Assembly: GCA_027442615.1 (NCBI GenBank)
Contig: DAIBBI010000034.1
Location: 1 to 5,033 of the forward strand
Reading direction: 5' to 3'
Source: JAJZRV01 sp027442615
GTDB lineage: Bacteria > Pseudomonadota > Gammaproteobacteria > Burkholderiales > Ferrovaceae
DNA: 5,033 nucleotides
Part shown: piece by piece, positions 1-5,033 of the stretch
How positions within the stretch are numbered: position 1 is the stretch's first letter
How the letters are laid out: every line of letters starts with the position of its first letter
Program-made: the position numbers and the translations under genes
Notes under the pieces: model-generated
Told to the model about the DNA's origin: nothing
Seen by the model: the letters and a program-made list of their open reading frames with translations, nothing else
Database searches by the model: none

Positions 1-269
1 GATCCTTCCTTGACCACCGGAATGATGGTTTGCACGACTGCTTGGAGATGGGCGACCTGATAGGCATCGGTAGGATGTCCCTGCAACGCCAGATGCGCAG
101 CCCCCCAGAAAACCCCAAAGTCGAATACCAGTGGAAAGCCGTTTGGATCAATGATGTTTGAATGAAACACGAGGCCCAGGGCAAGAATCAGGAACACGGC
201 TACCGCAGTGCGCGAGTACAGGCGCAGCCGCTTGAGGTTGAGCCAGTGGCTGTCCTGGTTTGTCGGCAT
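1..269 (-). CDS. Probable GT87/DUF2029 membrane glycosyltransferase, N-terminal part (cut by window edge)
   Basis: The reading frame opens at an ATG (269-267) and runs without a stop for 89 codons to the window edge, so only the N-terminus is visible. Residues 1-20 are polar and basic (LKRLRLYSR), residues 21-35 form a hydrophobic membrane segment (AVAVFLILALGLVF), and a periplasmic-type segment with DFGVFWGAAHLALQG (50-64) followed by P66 and AY (69-70) comes next. A motif of the form DFxxFWxAAxLALxGxPxxAY shortly after the first membrane helix is, from memory, characteristic of the GT87/DUF2029 family. These GT-C-fold integral-membrane enzymes use polyprenyl-phosphate-linked sugars; D50 would be the candidate catalytic acid, which is inference. 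The start lies 10 bases after the tadC stop, and a TAAGG Shine-Dalgarno-like element overlaps that stop with an 8-base spacer, so it appears to be in the Tad operon. A role in glycosylating pilin or a surface glycan is speculative. It could be another multi-spanning GT-C protein. Confidence 0.68.
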   Translation of the reverse strand, partial: MPTNQDSHWLNLKRLRLYSRTAVAVFLILALGLVFHSNIIDPNGFPLVFDFGVFWGAAHLALQGHPTDAYQVAHLQAVVQTIIPVVKEG

Positions 270-277
270 GGGGCGCG

Positions 278-282
278 CCTTA
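278..282 (-). promoter_or_regulatory. Shine-Dalgarno-like TAAGG overlapping the tadC stop, serving the glycosyltransferase gene
   Basis: The TAA stop of tadC (282-280) forms the first three bases of TAAGG. This lies eight bases before the ATG of the next gene (269-267), which is good spacing. The shared bases imply that translation of the glycosyltransferase gene is tied to the end of tadC. Confidence 0.5.
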
Positions 283-1254
283 CGGAGACTGCTCGTTCTC
301 GGTGCTGGGGGATGGCTCGCCTTTCATGGCGTGCTGGATGTTCGCCACGGCAGGACTCAGAATCAATATGAACAGCAGGGGGAAAATGCAAATGATGAGC
401 GGCAGCAAAATCTTTGTGGGAATCTTGGCGGCCTGCTCCTCGGCGCGCAGGCGGCGGCCCAGTCTCAGGTTTTCAGAATGGACCCTGAGCGAGTCGGCGA
501 TACTGGTCCCGAACTTGTCGGCCTGAATCAGGGTGGCCACAAGTGCATCAATGTCCTTGAGACCCACGCGCACTGCCAGGTTAGAGAGGGCCATATTGCG
601 GGCTGAACCTGCGCGCTGCTCGAGTACAATCAGCCTGAACTCATCGGACAATGCCTTGCTGCGCATCCGCATTTCCTCCCCGACCCGCGCGATGGCCACG
701 TCAAGCGCCAAACCGGCTTCGACACAGATTCGCATCAGATCCAGGGCATCCGGAAAATTTTCGTACAGTTCCTGGCGCCGCTTCGATACCAGAAACGAGA
801 GGGCAAAGTTGGGCAGCATGTAGCCGAACGCTGCACAGACCAGAATGAACAGCGCCATCTGCCTCGTATCCAGAGACAGGCTGAGGACCGCCGACAGAAT
901 CAGAAAAAGCAGCGGAAAAAGGAAGGTCAAAAAGGTCTTCAACCCCAGGTAGGCCATGCCCGCAGAGGGACTGCGGTAACCGGCAGCCATTAATTCCCTG
1001 CGCAAGGGTGAGGCATCCCATGGTCCCTCCGGAGCCGAAAAACGCGCCAAGGGTGTCAATTTCCCCGTGATGAACTGCCCAGCCTGAGCCAGTGAGGAGC
1101 TTCCGTCACCGTAGTTGCGACGATCCTCCTCGACCATTTTTTTCAACCGGCGCGCTGCCGACGGTTTGAAAATACTGCCCAGCGACGTGGTAAGGAGGCC
1201 CACGACGAGGAGTACGCCGACCACCAGCAGCAGAAAAAGAGACGTTGCAGTCAT
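280..1254 (-). CDS. tadC: Tad pilus inner-membrane platform protein TadC (T2SSF domain)
   Basis: This 324-residue protein is the second of the paired platform proteins of the Tad pilus. It would sit in the inner membrane and couple TadA ATPase motion to pilin extrusion. Hydrophobic helices are visible at about 3-23, 105-125, 133-155 and 281-303. The conserved T2SSF core starts at FPDALDLMRICVEAGLALD (167-185), with basic KRRQELYE just before it. The closing block KIPTKILLPLIICIFPLLF (278-296) is typical of TadC rather than TadB. The C-terminus ends in a hydrophilic Ser/Pro/Glu-rich tail (about 311-324). I chose the ATG at 1254 because a membrane helix follows at once, as in the family. A longer in-frame ATG at 1314 would overlap tadB by 44 bases and add 20 residues of no evident family character. 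The chosen start lies 16 bases after the tadB stop. Its ribosome site is unusual: AAGGGA is 12-13 bases away and AGGGG only one base away, so coupling to tadB is likely. Confidence 0.94.
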   Translation of the reverse strand: MTATSLFLLLVVGVLLVVGLLTTSLGSIFKPSAARRLKKMVEEDRRNYGDGSSSLAQAGQFITGKLTPLARFSAPEGPWDASPLRRELMAAGYRSPSAGMAYLGLKTFLTFLFPLLFLILSAVLSLSLDTRQMALFILVCAAFGYMLPNFALSFLVSKRRQELYENFPDALDLMRICVEAGLALDVAIARVGEEMRMRSKALSDEFRLIVLEQRAGSARNMALSNLAVRVGLKDIDALVATLIQADKFGTSIADSLRVHSENLRLGRRLRAEEQAAKIPTKILLPLIICIFPLLFILILSPAVANIQHAMKGEPSPSTENEQSP

Positions 1255-1270
1255 ACCCCTATCGATTCCC

Positions 1271-2242
1271 TTACACCCGAATATTGGTGATACTTCTAAT
1301 CCAGATAACGCCAACGACCAGCAATACGGCCATCAGTTTGACGATGGGCCAGCCTCCAGGATCCGTCCAGAAAAAACTGAGATACCCCGGATTGATGATG
1401 GACATCAACCCGGCAAATCCAAATGGCAGCAGACCCAGAATCCAGCCGGATAAGCGACCTTCTGCAGCAAGCACTTTGACGGTGCGGCGCAGCTTTAATC
1501 GTTCCCGGATCAATTTGGCGAGATCGAGCATCAGGTTGCTGAGATTGCCCCCGGTTTCGCTCTGAATCAGGACGGCCAGGGCGAAATAGCGCATATCCAT
1601 GCTGTCCACGCGATTGGCCAGGTTCAGTATCCCCTCACGGATGGAAGAGCCAAAACTGATCTCGTCGGAGGTCATGCGAAACTCGGTGGAGATGGGCTCC
1701 GGGCCTTCGGCACCGACGGTTTTCAAGGCGCTCGAGAAAGCGTGACCAGCGCGCATGGATTGGCCCAGCAGATCGAGTGCGTCGGGCAACTGGATTTCAA
1801 TCTGGTTCATGCGCGATCGCCGGAGCATCCGCAACACCATCAGCGGTGCCACGCCCGCGATGAAAGTGGCAAGAAGCACGGTCACAATGCCCGAGCCTGC
1901 AATCAATGTTGAAAACATGAACACAACACCTAAACCCGTCATGGTTGCTAACACCTGGGCCACTGAATAGGGTTGATTGGCCTGGCGCAACAACGTGTCG
2001 AGTACATCCAGCCGTCGAAACTGCTTGAGGAAGCGGTCCAGGGTTGCATTGGCGCTGAATGCGCCCCGCTTGAGGCGTTGCGTCGTCCCTTCAGGGATTT
2101 CGCCAGAAATGATCTGCAGGCGCTGCTTGAGCCGCTTGGACTCGGACCGGTTCCGGCCGCTCCAGAACATGATGAGGGACTCGATCAGGCCAAACAGGCC
2201 CAAAAAGGCAAGAACCAGAATCAGATAGGGCAGATAGTCCAT
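1271..2242 (-). CDS. tadB: Tad pilus inner-membrane platform protein TadB (T2SSF domain)
   Basis: This 323-residue protein is the first platform protein of the Tad pilus machine, a relative of type II secretion GspF/PilC split into two genes. An N-terminal helix (about 4-28) is followed by a charged cytoplasmic stretch (29-93), two helices (about 95-115 and 118-138), the T2SSF core with IQLPDALDLLGQSMRAGHAF (150-169), ETGGNL (229-234) and LIRERLKLRRTVKVLAAEG (244-262), and two C-terminal helices (about 267-287 and 299-318). Length and helix layout match the family. The LPDALDLL...R.G...A and ETGGNL motifs are typical of TadB. The ATG lies 8 bases after the tadA stop. The bases before it (GCTGATCGCCATC) hold no Shine-Dalgarno match, so translation probably depends on ribosomes finishing tadA. 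The stop is 16 bases before tadC. The protein is expected to pair with TadC beneath the TadA hexamer. Confidence 0.95.
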   Translation of the reverse strand: MDYLPYLILVLAFLGLFGLIESLIMFWSGRNRSESKRLKQRLQIISGEIPEGTTQRLKRGAFSANATLDRFLKQFRRLDVLDTLLRQANQPYSVAQVLATMTGLGVVFMFSTLIAGSGIVTVLLATFIAGVAPLMVLRMLRRSRMNQIEIQLPDALDLLGQSMRAGHAFSSALKTVGAEGPEPISTEFRMTSDEISFGSSIREGILNLANRVDSMDMRYFALAVLIQSETGGNLSNLMLDLAKLIRERLKLRRTVKVLAAEGRLSGWILGLLPFGFAGLMSIINPGYLSFFWTDPGGWPIVKLMAVLLVVGVIWIRSITNIRV

Positions 2243-2250
2243 GATGGCGA

Positions 2251-3609
2251 TCAGCTGTGACGATCAGGGTCGAACAGGTATTCCGGCAGGGGTGTGCCCC
2301 GGGCGGCCAGTTTTTCAGCAAATTTCGGACGAATGCCTGTCGCCCTGAAACGTCCCTGGACAGTGCCGTCCGGCGCAACACCGGTCTGTTGAAATTGAAA
2401 AATTTCCTGGGTTGAAATCATGTCCCCTTCCATCCCGGTAATCTCGAGAATGCTGACCACCTTGCGCTTGCCGTCGCTCAGGCGGGATACCTGAATGATG
2501 GCCGTCAACGCCGAAACGATTTGTTGCCGTAGGGGGCGCACGGGCAGATTCAATCCGGAAATGCCCACCATGTTTTCCAGTCGGGTCAGAGCGTCGCGGG
2601 CCGTATTGGCGTGAATTGTGGCCATGGAGCCTTCGTGACCCGTATTCATGGCCTGCAGCATATCCAGTACCTCTGCGCCACGGACTTCTCCGACGATCAC
2701 GCGGTCCGGGCGCATCCGCAGGCTGTTCTTGATCAGGGCACGCTGGTTGATTTCCCCTTCCCCTTCTATGTTGGGGGGGCGTGTTTCCAGGCGAACCACA
2801 TGAGGTTGCTGCAAACGCAATTCGGCAGCATCTTCGATGGTCACAATCCGCTCATCGTCGGGAATGAATCCCGACATGAGATTGAGCATCGTCGTTTTAC
2901 CGCTTCCCGTTCCACCCGAGACGATCAGGTTGGTCTTGGTTTTGACCATGGCTGCAATCATCATGGCCATGTCCCGCGTCATGGAGCCGTATTCCACCAG
3001 CTGTTCCACGCCCAGAGGTGTGGCCGAAAACCGCCGGATGGACAAGGAAGGGCCATCCAGGGCCAGCGGTGGAATGATGGCGTTGACGCGCGAGCCGTCC
3101 GGCAGGCGCGCATCCACCATGGGGCTGGACTCGTCAACGCGCCGACCGATGCGTGAGACGATTTTCTCGATGATGCGCAGCAGATGCTCATCATCAGTGA
3201 AGCGAATGTTGGTCAGTTCCAGCTTTCCCCGCCGTTCCACATAGACCACATGAGGTCCATTGACGAGAATATCGGAAACCGTATTGTCAGCTAGCAATGG
3301 CTCCAGGGGCCCCAATCCCATGACTTCGTTCTGGATGGAGGTGATGAGGGATTTGCGCTGGTCTTCGTTGAGTGAGAGCTTTTTCTCAATGATGGTTTCG
3401 CCCACGAACACCGCGAGACGCTGTCGCAGTTCCTCCACGGTAATCTTTTCCATGACGGAAAGATCAAATTTCTTGAGAAGTTCGAGATGGATTTCTGACT
3501 TGAGTCGTATGGCATCAGTATCAATGCGGTGTGTATCAGCAATCAGTGCCTCGCCCTGCTCTGCCGCTGACTGCGTATTGGATGTATTCAACAACTCACG
3601 CAACGACAT
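2251..3609 (-). CDS. tadA: Tad pilus secretion ATPase TadA/CpaF
   Basis: This 452-residue protein is the cytoplasmic hexameric ATPase that powers Tad/Flp pilus assembly, of the GspE/VirB11 superfamily. A variable N-terminus (1-35) leads to a helical region (36-110) and the N-terminal domain with ILVNGPHVVYVERRGKLEL (114-132) and DARLPDGSRVNAIIPPLAL (166-184). The catalytic set is complete: Walker A GGTGSGKTT (232-240, K238), Asp box IVTIEDAAEL (255-264), Walker B RVIVGEVRGAE (303-313, E308) and His box GHEGSMATIHANTARDAL (324-341). The C-terminus (FRATGIRPKFAEKL, 421-434) is typical of CpaF. A usable ribosome site, GAGGG, lies four bases before the ATG. The gap from the tadZ stop is 30 bases, and tadB starts 8 bases downstream. 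Secretion ATPases of type IV transfer systems share the fold, but the TadZ, TadB and TadC neighbours settle the Tad assignment. A strong hairpin lies in the coding sequence just after Walker A (2851-2880). Confidence 0.97.
   Translation of the reverse strand: MSLRELLNTSNTQSAAEQGEALIADTHRIDTDAIRLKSEIHLELLKKFDLSVMEKITVEELRQRLAVFVGETIIEKKLSLNEDQRKSLITSIQNEVMGLGPLEPLLADNTVSDILVNGPHVVYVERRGKLELTNIRFTDDEHLLRIIEKIVSRIGRRVDESSPMVDARLPDGSRVNAIIPPLALDGPSLSIRRFSATPLGVEQLVEYGSMTRDMAMMIAAMVKTKTNLIVSGGTGSGKTTMLNLMSGFIPDDERIVTIEDAAELRLQQPHVVRLETRPPNIEGEGEINQRALIKNSLRMRPDRVIVGEVRGAEVLDMLQAMNTGHEGSMATIHANTARDALTRLENMVGISGLNLPVRPLRQQIVSALTAIIQVSRLSDGKRKVVSILEITGMEGDMISTQEIFQFQQTGVAPDGTVQGRFRATGIRPKFAEKLAARGTPLPEYLFDPDRHS
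2851..2880 (-). other. Intragenic hairpin inside tadA (12-bp stem, one bulged base)
   Basis: On the plus strand the outer arm CTCAT (2851-2855), a single unpaired C (2856) and the inner arm GTCGGGA (2857-2863) face TCCCGAC (2869-2875) and ATGAG (2876-2880) across a five-base loop (2864-2868). All twelve pairs are Watson-Crick. In the mRNA it covers tadA codons for about residues 244-253 (LMSGFIPDDE), just after Walker A. No T-rich tract follows in the direction of transcription, so it is not an intrinsic terminator. A function is not established; chance pairing within codons is possible. Confidence 0.55.
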
Positions 3610-3613
3610 GGTG

Positions 3614-3618
3614 CCCTC
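3614..3618 (-). promoter_or_regulatory. Ribosome binding site of tadA
   Basis: GAGGG lies four bases before the tadA ATG (3609-3607), inside the 30-base gap after tadZ. It is one of the two recognisable Shine-Dalgarno elements in the window and supports ATG 3609 as the start. The spacer is slightly shorter than usual. Confidence 0.6.
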
Positions 3619-3639
3619 GCAGGTTATTGGTATAGAAGA

Positions 3640-4818
3640 TTACTTTAAAAGAGTCGAAAAACGTTGCCATAGCGAACCAGCAGAGGCCTGGCCGGATTTC
3701 GATGCGCCTACCAGCTGATCTGCCCAACGGATCAAGGCGGCCGTCAGCACGCCGCCTGGGGCAATTTCGTACAACGGCTTTCCCGCATTAATGGAGGCGT
3801 TGGCGTTGGGGAAGTCATTGGGCAGTTGCATATAAAACTTGGTTTGAAGCGCATCTTCAATTTTCGAGATTGACAGGTCATCGGCTTTTCCCTGACGATT
3901 GGCCACCAGCCGAATTTTTGTCTCAGGGTAATGCAACGCCCGGAAAGTGCGTTGCAGGCGTTGTGTACCCCGCACATAAGGCAGCACGGTCTGCATGATG
4001 GGAAAAATGACGTCGGAACGATCCATGGCGCGCAGGGAAAGTGGGTCCAGCGTTCTTTCGAGGTCAACGCAGACGAAATCGAAATGACGCGAGGCCACCG
4101 TCAGGATATTGTCCACCTGATCTGGCGTGATCCCAACAGACTGTTCCGGGTTATACGGCGCGCGCAGCAGCCAGGTGTTCTTTCCAACGGGCACGCAGGC
4201 CGACTCCAGCATCTGACCATCCAGGTCGGTCTGGCGCACAACATCACCCAGGCTGCGGCCGTCATCGTTTTCAGTGATGTAGAAGGAGGCGTCGCCAAAC
4301 TGCAGATCCAGATCCACCAGCAGGACGCGCTTTTGGTGGACTTCCCCAAGCACGTACGCTAGGTTGCTGGCAATGAACGATGTACCGCTGCCACCTTTGC
4401 ATGGAATGAAAGTGAGTATTTTTCCCACGGAGCGGGTTCCGGTCGTCGCTGCCAGGCGGACCCGGCCGCGGTCGATGACTTCGGGCAGCCGCTCGCGCAC
4501 TTCGTTTGCGTTGAGCACGTCCCGAACACCCACACGCATGGCCTGAACCAGGACCCGTTCGAGATCGCCACGACAGATCAGTACCGTGGTGGACTGGGGA
4601 TGGCGTAGATTGAATATTTCCATCGCCGACCAGTCCAGATGATCGATATCCGGACATTCAATGATCAGAAGATCTGCAGAAGAGATCTCGGGGGTGTCAA
4701 TGTTGATTTTGTTGCCCGATTGCTCGAGCAGGACAAGTTGATCGCTGCGGCATCTATCCTGCAGAATGCTTTTAAGATCCTGGGAGGATGAAGTGCCTGA
4801 AAGAACTGTAATTTTCAT
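3640..4818 (-). CDS. tadZ: Tad pilus localisation protein TadZ/CpaE (receiver-like domain plus MinD/ParA-like ATPase domain)
   Basis: This 392-residue cytoplasmic protein is expected to place the Tad machine at the cell pole or another fixed site. Residues 1-120 look like a response-regulator receiver fold without the phospho-accepting Asp: the strand LLIIECPD (50-57) has E54 where the Asp normally sits, and AMRVGVRDVLNA (93-104) matches the alpha4/beta5 region. Residues 132-370 form a SIMIBI-class ATPase domain of MinD/ParA type. The modified P-loop is CKGGSGTSF (140-148): the signature Lys141 is present but the usual GK lysine is Thr146. The switch/Walker A' motif is LLVDLDLQFGDAS (166-178), with D169 and D171, and FVCVDLE (248-254) holds the Walker B Asp252. 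Ser/Gln-rich residues lead into an amphipathic tail, LWQRFSTLL. The ATG at 4818 is the first possible start, since an in-frame TAA lies nine bases upstream. No Shine-Dalgarno precedes it, so coupling to the upstream gene is likely. Confidence 0.95.
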   Translation of the reverse strand: MKITVLSGTSSSQDLKSILQDRCRSDQLVLLEQSGNKINIDTPEISSADLLIIECPDIDHLDWSAMEIFNLRHPQSTTVLICRGDLERVLVQAMRVGVRDVLNANEVRERLPEVIDRGRVRLAATTGTRSVGKILTFIPCKGGSGTSFIASNLAYVLGEVHQKRVLLVDLDLQFGDASFYITENDDGRSLGDVVRQTDLDGQMLESACVPVGKNTWLLRAPYNPEQSVGITPDQVDNILTVASRHFDFVCVDLERTLDPLSLRAMDRSDVIFPIMQTVLPYVRGTQRLQRTFRALHYPETKIRLVANRQGKADDLSISKIEDALQTKFYMQLPNDFPNANASINAGKPLYEIAPGGVLTAALIRWADQLVGASKSGQASAGSLWQRFSTLLK

Positions 4819-4836
4819 CGGCTGATTTTACACGAC

Positions 4837-4853
4837 ACACCCATTTAGGGTGT
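4837..4853 (-). other. Small hairpin holding the stop codon of the gene upstream of tadZ in its loop
   Basis: In the mRNA, ACACCC pairs with GGGTGT over six Watson-Crick pairs around the loop TAAAT, which contains the TAA stop of the CpaD-like gene and the first two bases of an overlapping ATG. It sits 19 bases before the tadZ start, which has no ribosome binding site of its own. The stem is short and no T-tract follows, so it is not a terminator. An effect on coupling is conjecture. Confidence 0.35.
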
Positions 4854-5033
4854 TGCTCCCGAGGTTGCCGGTGTCGCCATGGAGCCACCGCCCGAACCAA
4901 TGCCGATCGAGAACGCATTGACGGGAGGGGGCGGTGTCATGAAAGAACTGACATAGCGATCCATCACTGCTTTGGATGGCGCACCATCCAACCCTTGGGG
5001 TCCTGTGGAAGGAACAGCCTGGGTGTTGACGAT
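4845..5033 (-). CDS. C-terminal end of a Tad outer-membrane/periplasmic component, probably CpaD-like (cut by window edge)
   Basis: The frame is open from the window edge and ends at TAA (4847-4845), giving 62 residues. The segment GLDGAPSKAVMDRYVSSF (14-31) is followed by a Pro-rich turn, PPPPVN (34-39), and a Gly/Ser/Thr-rich low-complexity tail to the end. No membrane helix or secretin motif is visible. Its place directly before tadZ, 26 bases upstream on the same strand, is where many proteobacterial tad loci carry cpaD or another small exported Tad protein between the secretin gene (cpaC/rcpA) and tadZ/cpaE. The DG-A-A-DRY pattern resembles, from memory, the end of CpaD (DG.RAA..IERYR). 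The alternatives are a secretin C-terminus or an unrelated lipoprotein. The family call is inference, mostly from position; that this is a real coding end is well supported by the open frame and spacing. Confidence 0.5.
   Translation of the reverse strand: MVNTQAVPSTGPQGLDGAPSKAVMDRYVSSFMTPPPPVNAFSIGIGSGGGSMATPATSGATP

Noticed and set aside
1..6. GATCC at the left edge as a cloning or element boundary
   Set aside because: The glycosyltransferase frame runs cleanly to the edge, and a full GGATCC also occurs within tadB, so the edge needs no special explanation.
101..106. Six-base C/G run in the glycosyltransferase gene as a phase-variation tract
   Set aside because: Glycosyltransferases can phase-vary through homopolymers, but six bases is too short to argue for it.
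208..606. Open frame of 132 codons on the plus strand opposite the tadC end and the glycosyltransferase start
   Set aside because: It is antisense to two better-supported genes and spans their junction. No recognisable domain was seen.
1255..1314. Twenty-residue N-terminal extension of TadC from ATG 1314
   Set aside because: It would overlap tadB by 44 bases and put a polar, non-family segment before the first membrane helix. M21 (1254) fits the family better.
2611..3156. Open frame of 181 codons on the plus strand opposite tadA
   Set aside because: It lies wholly antisense to the conserved catalytic domain of tadA. Its composition (many His, Gly, Asp and Gln) is what antisense reading of GC-rich codons gives, and I see no motif.
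3610..3639. Internal promoter or terminator in the 30-base gap between tadZ and tadA
   Set aside because: The AT-rich part (TCTTCTATACCAATAAC) has a TATACC-like hexamer but no suitably spaced -35 element that I can see, and there is no hairpin with a T-tract.
3931..4362. Open frame of 143 codons on the plus strand opposite tadZ
   Set aside because: It is a shadow of the conserved ATPase domain of tadZ, with no independent coding evidence.

Overview
The window holds the middle of a Tad (tight adherence) / Flp type IVc pilus assembly operon from a bacterium. All genes lie on the minus strand and are read from right to left. Nothing in the sequence fixes the organism. The moderately GC-rich coding sequence (by eye), the order [outer-membrane component]-tadZ-tadA-tadB-tadC, and the proteobacterial-style TadZ with a receiver-like N-terminus and a modified P-loop fit a proteobacterium (beta-, gamma- or Acidithiobacillia-like). 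That assignment is an inference of low confidence.

Layout in transcription order: (1) 5033-4845, the last 62 residues of a Tad component, probably CpaD-like; (2) 4818-3640, tadZ/cpaE, a MinD/ParA-like polar localisation factor; (3) 3609-2251, tadA/cpaF, the secretion ATPase; (4) 2242-1271, tadB, and (5) 1254-280, tadC, the two inner-membrane platform proteins with T2SSF domains; (6) 269-1, the first 89 residues of a probable GT87 (DUF2029) integral-membrane glycosyltransferase, cut by the window edge. The gaps between genes are 26, 30, 8, 16 and 10 bases. No intrinsic terminator or convincing promoter was seen, so one polycistronic transcript that starts and ends outside the window is the simplest reading. 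There is no gene-free stretch longer than 30 bases.

How the genes work together (family knowledge): TadZ places the machine at a cell site. The TadA hexamer hydrolyses ATP to drive the TadB/TadC platform, which extrudes Flp pilin through an outer-membrane secretin assisted by CpaD/RcpB-type proteins. The secretin, pilin, prepilin peptidase, tadD and tadE/F/G genes are not in the window.

Most of the window is a textbook Tad core. The points worth a second look are the TadZ P-loop that lacks the usual GK lysine, the glycosyltransferase that directly follows tadC, a nine-codon mini-ORF and small hairpin bridging the upstream gene and tadZ, and a 12-bp hairpin inside tadA just after Walker A. 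I found no CRISPR array, mobile element, tRNA/rRNA, or clearly new multi-gene system.
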